From Pseudomonas kielensis (GTDB lineage Bacteria > Pseudomonadota > Gammaproteobacteria > Pseudomonadales > Pseudomonadaceae): a DNA stretch of 64,000 nucleotides. Made by a program: the position numbers and the translations under genes. The notes beneath the pieces were generated by a model. That model did not search any database. It was not told the origin of the DNA and saw only the letters and a list, made by a program, of their open reading frames with translations. Numbering within the stretch: position 1 is the stretch's first letter; the number at the start of each line of letters is the position of its first letter. The stretch is from NCBI RefSeq assembly GCF_014236655.1, contig NZ_JACMYG010000009.1:62001-126000 (forward strand). The letters run 5' to 3'. This document shows, one piece after another, positions 55,353-64,000 of the stretch.

Positions 55353-56816
55353 ATGGTTCCCGTAATCGCCCTGGTGGGCCGACCGAACGTCGGCAAATCC
55401 ACCATGTTCAACCGCCTGACCAAAAGCCGCGACGCTATTGTCGGCGACCTTTCCGGTCTGACCCGTGATCGCCAATACGGTGAGGCAAAGTGGCAAGGGC
55501 GCTCCTATATCCTGGTCGACACCGGCGGTATTTCCGGTGACGAACACGGCATGGACGAAAAGATGGCCGAGCAGTCGCTGCTGGCCATCGAAGAAGCCGA
55601 TGTCGTTCTGTTCCTGGTAGACGCCAAGGCGGGTTTCACCGCCGCTGACCAGATGATTGCCGAGCACTTGCGCAAGCGCAACAAACGCTCCCTGTTGGTC
55701 GCCAACAAGATCGACAACATCGATCCGGAAATGGCCCGTGCTGAATTTGCTCCCCTGGGCATGGGCCACGCCATTGGCGTTGCCGGTGCACAAGGTCGCG
55801 GTGTCAACACCCTGCTGGAAGCCGCCCTCGCCGAATTCCCGCGTGACACCGAAGAAGAGGATCTGAACGCCAACGTCGCCGAAGGCGAAGAAGCGGTACG
55901 GATTCCTGGCCCGAGCGAAAAAGATGGCATCAAGATCGCCATCATCGGTCGGCCGAACGTCGGCAAGTCGACCCTGGTCAATCGCATGCTCGGCGAAGAC
56001 CGAGTCATCGTCTACGACGAGCCGGGCACGACTCGCGACAGTATCTACATCCCGTTCGAGCGTAACGACGAGAAGTACACGCTGATCGACACCGCGGGTG
56101 TGCGCAAGCGCGGCAAGATCAACGAGGAAGTCGAAAAGTTCTCGGTGGTCAAGACCCTGCAAGCGATCAAAGACGCCAACGTGGTGATCTTTGTGATGGA
56201 CGCCCGTGAAGGTGTGGTCGACCACGACCTGAACCTGCTGGGCTTTGCCCTGGAGGCCGGTCGCGCCATCGTCATCGCGCTGAACAAGTGGGACGGCATG
56301 ACGTCGTCGGAGCGTGACTTCGTGAAGATCGAGCTGGAGCGTCGGTTGTTCTTCGTCGACTTCGCCGACATCCACTTCATCTCGGCCCTGCACGGCACTG
56401 GCGTGGGCAACCTGTACCAGTCGGTACAGAACTCGTTCAAGTCGGCGATCACTCGCTGGCCGACCAACCGCCTGACCCAGATCCTCGAAGACGCCGTTGG
56501 CGAGCACGCGCCGCCGATGGTCAACAACCGCCGGATCAAGCTGCGCTACGCCCACTTGGGGGGTGCCAACCCGCCGCTGATCGTGATCCACGGTAACCAG
56601 GTCGAGAAGGTTCCGAACTCGTACGTGCGTTACCTGGAAAACACCTACCGCCGTGTGCTGAAGCTGGTTGGTACGCCGATCCGCATCGAGTTCAAGGGTG
56701 GCGAGAACCCGTACGAGGCGAACAAGAACACGCTCACCGACCGTCAGGTCAACAAGAAGCGTCGTTTGATGTCGCACCACAAGAAAGCCGATAAGAAACG
56801 CCGCGACAAGCGTTGA
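55353..56816 (+). CDS. der: Ribosome assembly GTPase Der (EngA)
   Basis: 487 residues from the ATG at 55353, with GGAGAG upstream. Two GTPase domains, each with GRPNVGKST (about 8 and 200), DTGGI/DTAGV switch motifs, NKID and NKWD, then a KH-like domain and a basic tail ([11 protein letters not shown]). Needed for 50S subunit maturation. Confidence 0.97.
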   Translation: MVPVIALVGRPNVGKSTMFNRLTKSRDAIVGDLSGLTRDRQYGEAKWQGRSYILVDTGGISGDEHGMDEKMAEQSLLAIEEADVVLFLVDAKAGFTAADQMIAEHLRKRNKRSLLVANKIDNIDPEMARAEFAPLGMGHAIGVAGAQGRGVNTLLEAALAEFPRDTEEEDLNANVAEGEEAVRIPGPSEKDGIKIAIIGRPNVGKSTLVNRMLGEDRVIVYDEPGTTRDSIYIPFERNDEKYTLIDTAGVRKRGKINEEVEKFSVVKTLQAIKDANVVIFVMDAREGVVDHDLNLLGFALEAGRAIVIALNKWDGMTSSERDFVKIELERRLFFVDFADIHFISALHGTGVGNLYQSVQNSFKSAITRWPTNRLTQILEDAVGEHAPPMVNNRRIKLRYAHLGGANPPLIVIHGNQVEKVPNSYVRYLENTYRRVLKLVGTPIRIEFKGGENPYEANKNTLTDRQVNKKRRLMSHHKKADKKRRDKR

Positions 56817-56839
56817 TTGCCGCTGCTGTGCAACATCGG

Positions 56840-56865
56840 AAAGGGCGCCTGCGGGCGCCCTTTTT
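56840..56865 (+). terminator. Terminator after der
   Basis: AAAGGGCGCC, loop TGCG, GGCGCCCTTTTT. Strong GC stem with a T-run, 23 bases after the der stop. Confidence 0.93.
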
Positions 56866-56939
56866 CGTGTCTGGTGTTTGCGCTATCCTCGGGCTCTCCC
56901 GCGCCGTTGTCAGCGCGAGCGTCCAGTAGGGAACACTTG

Positions 56940-58088
56940 ATGATCACCAGCAAGTTGCCGAATGTCGGCATCACTATCTTCACCCAGATGTCCCAGCTCG
57001 CGGCTTCGAGCGGCGCGCTCAACCTGTCCCAGGGCTTCCCCGATTTCGACGGCCCGCAAGCCCTGCGCGATGCACTGGGGTGGCACGTGGCCAATGGACA
57101 CAACCAGTATTGCCCCATGACAGGCCTGCCGGCATTGCGCCAGCAAGTGGCGGCGAAGATCGCCCGCAGCTATGGGGTCAGCGTTGATGCCGAAGACGAG
57201 GTGACAATCACCCCGGGTGCCACCCAGGCGATCTTCTGCGCGATCCAGGCGGTGATCCACAGCGGTGACGAGGTCATCGTCTTTGACCCGGCCTATGACA
57301 GCTATGAGCCCTCGGTCGCCCTGGCCGGCGGACGCTGCGTGCATGTGCAACTGGCGGCGAACGACTTCGCGATCGATTTCCAGGCCCTCAAGGATGCGCT
57401 CAGCCCGCGTACGCGAATGATCATCCTCAACTCGCCGCACAACCCCAGTGGTGCGCTGATTTCCCGCGCCGAGCTTGAGCAGTTGGCCGAACTGATCCGT
57501 GACCGCGACATCTACCTGGTCAGCGACGAGGTCTATGAGCACCTGGTGTACGACGGCGTGCCCCATGCCAGCGTGCTGGCCCATCAAGAGCTGTATCAAC
57601 GGGCCTTTGTGGTCAGCTCGTTCGGCAAGACCTACCACGTCACCGGCTGGAAGACCGGCTACGTGGTGGCGCCACCGGCCCTCACGGCAGAGCTGCGCAA
57701 GGTGCACCAGTACGTCAGCTTCTGCGGCGTGACCCCATTGCAGTACGCGCTGGCCGACTACATGGCGGCCCATCCGGAACACGTCGAACAACTGCCAGCC
57801 TTCTATCAGGGCAAGCGTGACCTGTTCTGCGATCTGCTGCTGCCATCGCGATTCAGCTTTACCCGGGTCACCGGGACTTATTTCCAACTGGTCGATTACT
57901 CGCAGATTCGCCCGGACCTGAACGATGTCGACATGGCCGTCTGGATGACCCGTGAGCACGGCGTGGCCGCTATTCCGGTGTCGGTGTTCTACCAGAACCC
58001 ACCGCAGGAACAACGCCTGGTGCGCCTGTGTTTTGCCAAGCGAGAGGAGACGCTGCGTGAGGCGGCGGAAAAACTATGCGTGATCTGA
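56940..58088 (+). CDS. Methionine aminotransferase-like (YbdL group)
   Basis: 382 residues from the ATG at 56940, with AGGGA 9 bases upstream. Class I fold: SQGFPDFDGP, NSPHNPSGALISRAEL, PLP lysine in SSFGKTYHVTGWKTGY. Closest in feel to E. coli YbdL, a methionine/KMTB aminotransferase. It overlaps the next gene, an omega-amidase-like nitrilase, by 13 bases. That pairing is known from methionine salvage, where glutamine transamination products are hydrolysed. Confidence 0.88.
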   Translation: MITSKLPNVGITIFTQMSQLAASSGALNLSQGFPDFDGPQALRDALGWHVANGHNQYCPMTGLPALRQQVAAKIARSYGVSVDAEDEVTITPGATQAIFCAIQAVIHSGDEVIVFDPAYDSYEPSVALAGGRCVHVQLAANDFAIDFQALKDALSPRTRMIILNSPHNPSGALISRAELEQLAELIRDRDIYLVSDEVYEHLVYDGVPHASVLAHQELYQRAFVVSSFGKTYHVTGWKTGYVVAPPALTAELRKVHQYVSFCGVTPLQYALADYMAAHPEHVEQLPAFYQGKRDLFCDLLLPSRFSFTRVTGTYFQLVDYSQIRPDLNDVDMAVWMTREHGVAAIPVSVFYQNPPQEQRLVRLCFAKREETLREAAEKLCVI

Positions 58089-58867
58089 GCAATCTACCCA
58101 ACCTCAACCTGGCACTGATCCAGACCACGCTGGCCTGGCACGACCGCCAGGCGAACTTCGAACACTTCGAACTGTTGCTGGAACAGGCGCTCGGCGCGGA
58201 CCTGATCATCCTGCCGGAGATGTTCACCACGGGTTTTTCCATGGAATCGGCCACCCTCGCCGAAGCGGAAAACGGCCCGACCAGCAAATGGCTGCGGGCC
58301 CAGGCGGCGAAGCTGGATGCAGTGATCACCGGCAGCATCATCGTCCAGGCCGCCGATGGCAGCCATCGCAACCGCCTGCTGTGGGCGCGGCCCGATGGTG
58401 AAGTCTGGCACTACGACAAGCGTCACCTGTTCCGCATGGCGGGCGAACACAATCACTTCACGCCCGGCGAGCGCCAGGTGCAGTTCGAACTCAAGGGATG
58501 GCGCATACGCCCGTTGATTTGCTACGACCTGCGCTTCCCGGTGTGGAGTCGCGATCCCCAGGACACCGACCTGCTGCTGTACACCGCCAACTGGCCGGGC
58601 GCGCGCCGCCAGCACTGGAATCGCCTGTTGCCGGCCCGGGCCATCGAGAACCTGTGCTACGTCGCGGCGGTGAACCGCGTGGGTACCGATGGCAAGGGCT
58701 TTGCCTACACCGGCGACAGCCAGGTGCTGGACTTCCAGGGCGAGACCCTGCTCAGCGCCGGCGAGGCCGATGGGGTGTTCCAGGTGGTGCTCGACGCGGC
58801 CGAACTGGCCGCCTACCGCACGCGATTCCCGGCGAACCTGGATGCCGATACCTTTGAGTTCACCTGA
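58076..58867 (+). CDS. Nitrilase-family amidohydrolase, omega-amidase-like (YafV)
   Basis: 263 residues. Catalytic triad Glu in IILPEMFTTGF, Lys in HYDKRHLFRMAGE and Cys in LICYDLRFPVW. The YafV/Nit2 type hydrolyses 2-oxoglutaramate or 2-oxosuccinamate. A 13-base overlap with the aminotransferase indicates coupled translation and a shared pathway. Confidence 0.9.
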   Translation: MRDLSNLPNLNLALIQTTLAWHDRQANFEHFELLLEQALGADLIILPEMFTTGFSMESATLAEAENGPTSKWLRAQAAKLDAVITGSIIVQAADGSHRNRLLWARPDGEVWHYDKRHLFRMAGEHNHFTPGERQVQFELKGWRIRPLICYDLRFPVWSRDPQDTDLLLYTANWPGARRQHWNRLLPARAIENLCYVAAVNRVGTDGKGFAYTGDSQVLDFQGETLLSAGEADGVFQVVLDAAELAAYRTRFPANLDADTFEFT

Positions 58868-58890
58868 GTTGATTGTTGCCTGACAGACCG

Positions 58891-58914
58891 TCATCGCGAG
58901 CCTGCTCGCGATGG
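58891..58914. repeat. Single REP unit
   Basis: TCATCGCGAGCCTGCTCGCG followed by ATGG: a palindromic GAGC-type REP after the nitrilase gene, without a partner nearby. Confidence 0.7.
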
Positions 58915-58952
58915 CGGACCTCCTACTGGCGCATAAACATCAGGCAAATAAG

Positions 58953-58985
58953 AAGGCCCCGAGGTTCTCACCGCGGGGCCTTTTG
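58953..58985. terminator. Terminator between convergent nitrilase and leuA genes
   Basis: AAGGCCCCG, 12-base loop, CGGGGCCTT, then TT. On the minus strand it ends leuA (stem followed by CTTATTTG). It serves both sides, more clearly the plus strand. Confidence 0.82.
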
Positions 58986-59001
58986 TCTTGCGCTCAGCCT
59001 G

Positions 59002-60681
59002 TTACGCCGCTTTGGCCTGTGGCTGGCTCAGGGAGCGGTTCAGCGCGCTGAACAGGGCCTTGAAGCTGGCGGTGGTGATGTTTTCATCGATGCCCACGCC
59101 ATGCACCGCACGTTCGCCGTTCACTCGCAGTTCAATGTAGGCCGCGGCCTTGGCATTGGTGCCGGCGCCGATGGCGTGTTCGTTGTAGTCCATGATCTCC
59201 ACCGGGATCGGCAAACCGGCCACCAGGGCTTCCAGGGCGCCATTGCCCTTGCCGCGCCAGTGCAGGTTGGTTTCGCCCTGGCCCTTGCTCGAGACTTCCA
59301 CTTCCACGGCGCTGTGGCCGTTTTCTTCCTGCAGGCGATGGCTGACCAGCGCGTACGGGGTGTTGGCCTGCAAGTACTCGCTGTGCAACAGGGCGTGGAT
59401 CTGTTGGGCGGTCATCTCGAGGCCCAGGCGATCGGTCTCGCGTTGCACTACCTGGCTGAACTCGATCTGCATGCGGCGCGGCAAGTTGATGCCGTATTCC
59501 TGTTCCAGCAGGTAGGCGATCCCGCCCTTGCCGGACTGGCTGTTGACGCGGATCACCGCCTCGTAGCTGCGACCGATGTCGGCCGGGTCGATCGGCAAGT
59601 ACGGTACTTCCCACAGGGCGTCCGGCTGCTGCTGGGCGAAGCCCTTGCGGATGGCATCCTGGTGGGAGCCGGAGAACGCGGTGTGCACCAGGTCGCCGAC
59701 ATACGGGTGACGTGGGTGTACGGCAATCTGGTTGCACTCTTCGACGACTTTGCGCACGCCGTCGATGTCGGAGAAGTCCAGCTCAGGGTTCACGCCCTGG
59801 GTGTAGAGGTTCAAGGCCACGGTGACCAGGTCGACGTTACCGGTGCGCTCGCCGTTGCCGAACAGGCAGCCTTCGACACGGTCGGCGCCGGCCATCAGGC
59901 CCAGCTCGGTGGCGGCAACGCCAGTGCCACGGTCGTTGTGGGTGTGCAGGCTGATGAGCACGCTGTCACGACGGTTGATGTGGCGGCCGAACCACTCGAT
60001 CTGGTCGGCGTAGATGTTCGGCGTGGCGCACTCGACGGTGGCAGGCAGGTTGAGGATCATCTTGTGTTCCGGCGTCGGGTTCCAGACCTCGATCACCGCG
60101 TCACAGACTTCCTTGGCGAACTCCAGCTCAGTGGCGCTGAAGGTCTCTGGCGAGTATTCGAACGTCCACTCGGTCTCTGGCTGCTGGGCGGCGTACTTGA
60201 CGAACAGCTTGGCCGCGCTGACCGCGATTTCCTTGATGCCGTCCTTGTCCTGATTGAAGACGATCCGGCGGAAGGACGGGGAGGTGGCGTTGTAGAGGTG
60301 AACGATGGCCTTTTTCGCCCCACGCAGGGATTCGAAAGTGCGGGCGATCAAGTCTTCACGGCCCTGGGTCAACACCTGGATGGTGGTGTCGTCCGGGATG
60401 TGGCCGTCTTCGATCAAGGTCCGCACGAAGTCGAAATCGGTTTGCGAAGCGGCCGGGAAGGAGGCTTCGATTTCCTTCACGCCCACCTGGACCAGGGTTT
60501 TCCAGAAGCGCAGCTTTTTCACCGCATCCATCGGCTCGATCAGCGACTGGTTGCCATCGCGCAGGTCGGAGCTGCACCAGATCGGCGCGGACGTGATGGT
60601 CTTCGACGGCCAGGTGCGATCAGGAATGTCGATGGTCGGGAACGCGCGGTATTTCGAAGACGGGTCTTTGAGCATGCTCAT
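59002..60681 (-). CDS. leuA: 2-isopropylmalate synthase
   Basis: 559 residues from the ATG at 60681, with AAGGA 8 bases upstream. Catalytic HMGL-like barrel with [15 protein letters not shown] and [21 protein letters not shown]-terminal LeuA allosteric dimer domain from about 430 (leucine inhibition). First committed step of leucine synthesis. It belongs to the long LeuA form of pseudomonads and is unlinked to leuCDB here. A candidate leader peptide lies upstream. Confidence 0.95.
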   Translation of the reverse strand: MSMLKDPSSKYRAFPTIDIPDRTWPSKTITSAPIWCSSDLRDGNQSLIEPMDAVKKLRFWKTLVQVGVKEIEASFPAASQTDFDFVRTLIEDGHIPDDTTIQVLTQGREDLIARTFESLRGAKKAIVHLYNATSPSFRRIVFNQDKDGIKEIAVSAAKLFVKYAAQQPETEWTFEYSPETFSATELEFAKEVCDAVIEVWNPTPEHKMILNLPATVECATPNIYADQIEWFGRHINRRDSVLISLHTHNDRGTGVAATELGLMAGADRVEGCLFGNGERTGNVDLVTVALNLYTQGVNPELDFSDIDGVRKVVEECNQIAVHPRHPYVGDLVHTAFSGSHQDAIRKGFAQQQPDALWEVPYLPIDPADIGRSYEAVIRVNSQSGKGGIAYLLEQEYGINLPRRMQIEFSQVVQRETDRLGLEMTAQQIHALLHSEYLQANTPYALVSHRLQEENGHSAVEVEVSSKGQGETNLHWRGKGNGALEALVAGLPIPVEIMDYNEHAIGAGTNAKAAAYIELRVNGERAVHGVGIDENITTASFKALFSALNRSLSQPQAKAA

Positions 60682-60704
60682 CTGGGAATCCTTATTCTGT
60701 TGTT

Positions 60705-60852
60705 GGCCGAAAAGAGGCGGCCTGCCGGTGGATCACTGTTGCGTTGGATAAATCTTGGGGCGAGGCGCTGCGATTCAGCCCGGCAGTCGTGCGCTGACGA
60801 GGCACAGGCTGCGGTGCTGGCGAAGCTGAATGAGGGTGTGAGAGGTTTTCAT
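60705..60852 (-). promoter_or_regulatory. leuA leader: 25-codon leader ORF and pairing arms
   Basis: A minus-strand ORF 60852-60775 encodes MKTSHTLIQLRQHRSLCLVS plus five more residues, with five Leu codons, and AGGG 8 bases before its ATG. Its end (CTGCCGG) can pair with CCGGCAG downstream (60728-60722), and a GGCCG/CGGCC hairpin at 60722-60705 partly competes. This suggests attenuation, but no U-run terminator is evident. Confidence 0.45.
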
Positions 60853-61046
60853 GCCTTCAACCCTAACCGCGACGGGAAAAGATGGCAAGCAGTCGGAAAA
60901 CTTTGATAGGAATACTCGAAAAGCCACTTTTATCGAGATTTTATTGCGGGTTGTTTTGAAAATTATCTGGATGTTTGCGTAGGGTTGGAGCAATGCGCAA
61001 TTGAAGGCTGGCGGTTCAGGGTGCTTCTTCGCTGTCTTTGGAATTG
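60853..61046 (-). other. AT-richer region upstream of leuA leader, no gene seen
   Basis: Nearly 200 bases, noticeably richer in A/T near 60895-60975 than flanking DNA, presumably carrying the leuA promoter. No -35/-10 pair could be chosen with confidence. Confidence 0.35.
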
Positions 61047-61085
61047 TCATCGCGGGCAAGCGGAGCGCCGCCCGGCCCGCGATGA
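61047..61085. repeat. REP-like hairpin
   Basis: TCATCGCGGGC and GCCCGCGATGA form an 11-bp perfect stem around a 17-base GC-rich loop. A worn GGGC-type REP unit, just past the M23 peptidase stop codon. Confidence 0.65.
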
Positions 61086-61107
61086 GGCCGCTAGCCTCGC
61101 CCATGCA

Positions 61108-61929
61108 TCAGGGCTGGAATGCCCCAATGAAAATCGCCGGGTCAACCCGCGCATCATTCAGGCTGATATTCCAATGCATGTGCGGACCGGTCGCGCGGCC
61201 GGTGGCGCCGACCTTGCCGACCACGGCACCACGTGCCAGCGACTGGCCGGGCTTCACGTCGATTTTCGACAGGTGGCAGAACATGCTGATGAAGCCCTGG
61301 CCGTGGTCGACGAACACGGTATTGCCGTTGAAGAAGTAGTTACCAATCAGGATCACCTTGCCATTGGCCGGGGTCTTGACCGGGGTCCCGGCCGGGACGG
61401 CGAAGTCCAGGCCTGAGTGGGGATTGCGCTCTTCACCGTTGAAGAAACGGCGTACGCCGAACTTGCTCGACAGTGGTCCGTTGACCGGTTTGTCCAGCAG
61501 CAGGTTGCTCGGGATGTTCGGGCTGAAGGTGCGGTACGCCTGGATCTGCTCGGCCAGTTCGGCCTCGATGCGCTTGAGGTTGGCCGGGTTGGGATTGACC
61601 TGCTGGGTGTTTTTCAGGGTGATGCGTTGTTCCGGGTACTTCTTGTTACCCACCGTAAAGCTCAAGTTGCGTCCCGCGCTGCTGATTCGCTGGGTCCCCG
61701 GCTTGACGGTCAGGGGCACCCCGACAATGGCCAGCCAATTGTTCTGTTCCTTGACCACCAGCACCGGCTTGCCCTGGTAGCTGGCTTTGGGCGCCTGTGC
61801 CGCAGGGCCGAGGTCGACCACCGCCACACCGCCGGGTACCGGCTTGTTCAGCAGGCGGGTGATGTAACTGTCGGCGTGGGCGTTGAAGGTCAGGCATAAC
61901 AGCAGCAGCGGAGCAAAAAAACGCGGCAT
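61108..61929 (-). CDS. M23-family peptidoglycan endopeptidase
   Basis: 273 residues. Signal peptide (MPRFFAPLLLLCLTFNAHA), an N-terminal beta domain, then the M23 domain from about 160 with zinc ligands in PHSGLDFAVP (HxxxD) and GPHMHWNISL (HxH). Both sites are intact, so it should cut peptidoglycan cross-bridges in the periplasm. It follows xseA on the same strand, with only 3 bases between. Confidence 0.93.
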   Translation of the reverse strand: MPRFFAPLLLLCLTFNAHADSYITRLLNKPVPGGVAVVDLGPAAQAPKASYQGKPVLVVKEQNNWLAIVGVPLTVKPGTQRISSAGRNLSFTVGNKKYPEQRITLKNTQQVNPNPANLKRIEAELAEQIQAYRTFSPNIPSNLLLDKPVNGPLSSKFGVRRFFNGEERNPHSGLDFAVPAGTPVKTPANGKVILIGNYFFNGNTVFVDHGQGFISMFCHLSKIDVKPGQSLARGAVVGKVGATGRATGPHMHWNISLNDARVDPAIFIGAFQP

Positions 61930-61932
61930 CGA

Positions 61933-63312
61933 TCAATCCAGTAAAGAAAGGGTGACAGGTGTCAGGTGATTGTCTTCGACCCGCACCTGCAATTGGCCTT
62001 CGCCCAGCCTGGCTGTCAGGCGCTGGCCGGTATGGGTTTGCCCGGCGCTGCGGATCGCATTGCCGCGTTCATCGAGCAAAATGCTGTAGCCACGGGCCAG
62101 GGTCGCCAGCGGGCTGACCACTTGCAGGGTCTGGACCTGACTTTGCAACAGCAGGCGCCGCGACTTGAGCCCTTCACGCATGGCCCGGGGCAGGCGTTCG
62201 GCAAAACTGTCCAGGCGCTGGCGCAGCAATGCCAGTTGCCGCCCCGGATGTTGCCCGGCGAGGCGGGTTTCCAGGCGGATCAAGCGTTCACGGCGGGTGT
62301 TGAGGCTGCGCTCGAAGGCTCGGCGCAGGCGCATGTCCAGGTCGTCGAGGCGTTGCGCTTGTTGGCGCAGGCGTTCACCCGGGTGACGCAGGCGCCGGGA
62401 CATGCCTTCCAGGCGCAAGCGATCGCGCATCAGGCGGTCGCGCATTCGCATCACCAGGCGTCGATGCAGGCTTTCGACCCGGCGCAGCAGGTCGCTGGAG
62501 TCCGGTGCCAGCAGTTCGGCGGCGGCCGACGGCGTGGGCGCGCGGACGTCCGCCACGAAGTCGCTGATCGACACGTCGGTTTCATGCCCGACGGCGCTGA
62601 CGATCGGCGTGACGCAGGCATCCACGGCGCGGGCCACGGCTTCCTCGTTGAAGCACCAGAGGTCTTCCAGCGAGCCGCCGCCACGGGCCAGGATCAAGGC
62701 GTCGAAGCCCCGGGCGTCGGCCAGTTGCAGGGCGCGGACAATCTGCGCGGTGGCTTCGCGGCCCTGCACGGCGGTGGGGATCAGGGTCAGCGACACCTGG
62801 GGCGCACGGCGGCGGAACACGCTGATGATGTCGCGGATCACCGCGCCGGTGGGCGAGCTGATGATGCCGATGCGCTGCGGGTGGGCCGGCAGCGGTACCT
62901 TGCGCTCGGCGCTGAACAGGCCTTCGGCGCTGAGCTTTTCCTTCAGCGCATCGAACGCCAGGCGCAGTGCACCCTCACCGGCGGGCTCGACGGTGTCGAG
63001 AATCAGTTGGTAGTCGCCGCGCCCTTCAAACAGCGAGACCTTGCCCCGCACCTTGACGGCCAGGCCATCCTTGAGTGCCTGGCGCACCCGCGCGGCGTTC
63101 TGCCGGAACAGCGCGCAACGCACCTGGGCACCGCTGTCCTTGAGGGTGAAATACACATGACCAGACGCCGGGCGGGCGAGGTTGGAGATTTCGCCTTCGA
63201 CCCAGATGTTGCTGAACACGTCTTCGAGCAGCACCCGCGCGCGGCCGTTGAGTTGGCTGACGGTGAGGACTTCGCGGTCCAGGCCGAGTCTTGCAAAGGG
63301 ATCTTTAATCAT
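61933..63312 (-). CDS. xseA: Exodeoxyribonuclease VII large subunit
   Basis: 459 residues from the ATG at 63312 (MIKDPFARLGLDREVLTVSQ); an ATG three codons earlier is possible. N-terminal OB fold, catalytic part with VDVE-type block and LILARGGGSLEDLWCFNEE, VSAVGHETDVSISDFVADVR (20 residues), then a long coiled coil rich in Arg/Leu. Degrades single-stranded DNA with XseB, which is not in the window. Confidence 0.96.
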   Translation of the reverse strand: MIKDPFARLGLDREVLTVSQLNGRARVLLEDVFSNIWVEGEISNLARPASGHVYFTLKDSGAQVRCALFRQNAARVRQALKDGLAVKVRGKVSLFEGRGDYQLILDTVEPAGEGALRLAFDALKEKLSAEGLFSAERKVPLPAHPQRIGIISSPTGAVIRDIISVFRRRAPQVSLTLIPTAVQGREATAQIVRALQLADARGFDALILARGGGSLEDLWCFNEEAVARAVDACVTPIVSAVGHETDVSISDFVADVRAPTPSAAAELLAPDSSDLLRRVESLHRRLVMRMRDRLMRDRLRLEGMSRRLRHPGERLRQQAQRLDDLDMRLRRAFERSLNTRRERLIRLETRLAGQHPGRQLALLRQRLDSFAERLPRAMREGLKSRRLLLQSQVQTLQVVSPLATLARGYSILLDERGNAIRSAGQTHTGQRLTARLGEGQLQVRVEDNHLTPVTLSLLD

Positions 63313-63355
63313 GGGGCGCATGATAAAGGCAATCTTGCGCCTAATGCACGATCCC

Positions 63356-64000
63356 CTATGCCGGCCGGCTCATGTGTTCCACGAACTGCTGAACCAGCGC
63401 GGTGGGATCTTGCCGGCAGGCGAGGGCGACACTGCTGTAGCAATCCGGGTCGGCCAGGGGCAGGAAGTGAATGTCGGGCGGCGCGATGTCCTGCATCGAT
63501 TCAGGGAGCAGGGCAATGCCGAACCCAGCCTGGATCAATTGCAACTGAGTGGTTTTGCGCGACACCACCCGCGCGGCCTTGGGAAAGAAGCCCTGGCGCA
63601 TGCACAGCTCGGCAGACAGGTAACTCAAGCCGCCGCGTTGCGGGTGAGGAATGGAGATGAACGGCAGCTCCTTCAGTTGCCCCAGCCCGATGCCCTGTTC
63701 AGGCGTGTTGCGCGCCAGTGCATGCCCAGGCGGCACCGCCAGCAGCAAACGTTCGCGATACAGCTCGATGATCTGTACCCCTTCGCGCTGGCGCAGCACC
63801 GGCAAGCGCAGCAGGCCCACGTCCAGGCGACCCTCGGCGAGTTCCTGCAACTGGGCCTCGGAGGACAGCTTGACGATGTCCATCGACACATCGGTCTGCT
63901 GCTCCAGATAAGCGCTGATACCGCCCAACACCCGGCCGCTCATGGGAACGGTGCTGGAGTGACTCAGGCGCAAGGTGCCGAGTTGGCCGTTGCCGACCTG
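63356..64000 (-). CDS. LysR-family regulator, C-terminal part (cut by window end)
   Basis: The frame stays open to base 64000. The visible 214 residues start QVGNGQLGTLRLSHSSTVP, the typical opening of the LysR substrate-binding domain, and include LLAVPPGHALAR and GFGIALLPESMQD. The winged helix lies beyond the window. Convergence is absent: it is read in the same direction as xseA. Effector unknown. Confidence 0.85.
   Translation of the reverse strand, partial: QVGNGQLGTLRLSHSSTVPMSGRVLGGISAYLEQQTDVSMDIVKLSSEAQLQELAEGRLDVGLLRLPVLRQREGVQIIELYRERLLLAVPPGHALARNTPEQGIGLGQLKELPFISIPHPQRGGLSYLSAELCMRQGFFPKAARVVSRKTTQLQLIQAGFGIALLPESMQDIAPPDIHFLPLADPDCYSSVALACRQDPTALVQQFVEHMSRPA

Noticed and set aside
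60853..61104. Longer version of the leuA leader frame starting near 61104
   Set aside because: The extended frame runs through AT-rich spacer with no ribosome site. Only the last 25 codons have a plausible start.

Overview
The window is chromosomal DNA of a Pseudomonas, almost certainly from the P. fluorescens group. Three things support this: the GC-rich coding style; repeated Pseudomonas REP doublets (GCGGGCTTGCCCGC and GCGAGCTTGCTCGC cores); and a long housekeeping backbone in the usual pseudomonad order. That backbone runs queA-tgt-yajC-secD-secF, suhB, trmJ-cysE-iscRSUA-hscBA-fdx-iscX, ndk, rlmN-pilF-rodZ-ispG-hisS-yfgM-bamB, der, then aminotransferase-nitrilase, leuA, an M23 peptidase and xseA. 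Identifications come from reading motifs and from memory of the families. No database search was run.

Left part, about 1-32.5 kb, is accessory or lineage-variable. It opens with a polyamine/opine-type ABC importer on the minus strand (ATPase, Tat-exported binding protein, permease, start of a second permease), a LysR regulator, and a divergent cassette of amidohydrolase, CobW-type metallochaperone and class II aldolase-like gene. Next come a two-component system divergent from exported MsrB and MsrA, and a PAS-GGDEF diguanylate cyclase with an intact I-site. An operon of a SatD-family protein plus a DUF3307-type membrane protein follows, bracketed by two copies of an unusual 46-bp element. 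Then a LysR gene divergent from an argD-like aminotransferase, an FNR-type regulator with an altered recognition helix, a KefB-type antiporter, a glyoxalase-fold protein, a PhoD-like phosphatase, mlaA divergent from a second two-component system, and a decayed PAAR-linked (type VI secretion cargo) locus. The part ends with a serine-hydrolase gene, an AraC regulator divergent from an EamA transporter, a tiny potassium-channel protein, a Tat-exported beta-carbonic anhydrase and a His-tailed EamA transporter.

Right part, about 32.7-64 kb, is conserved core. It covers tRNA-Leu(CAA), queuosine modification, the Sec accessory proteins, the complete ISC iron-sulfur operon with tandem IscR-like operators over its promoter, nucleotide and translation quality functions, pilus and cell-shape factors, isoprenoid synthesis, outer-membrane assembly and leucine synthesis. 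A candidate leader peptide precedes leuA. The window ends inside a LysR gene.

The most interesting candidate for something under-described is the satD-DUF3307 operon. SatD reads as a nucleotide-cyclase-like palm domain fused to a helix-turn-helix. The operon is bracketed by paired palindromes whose centres covary, and one pair overlaps a plausible promoter.
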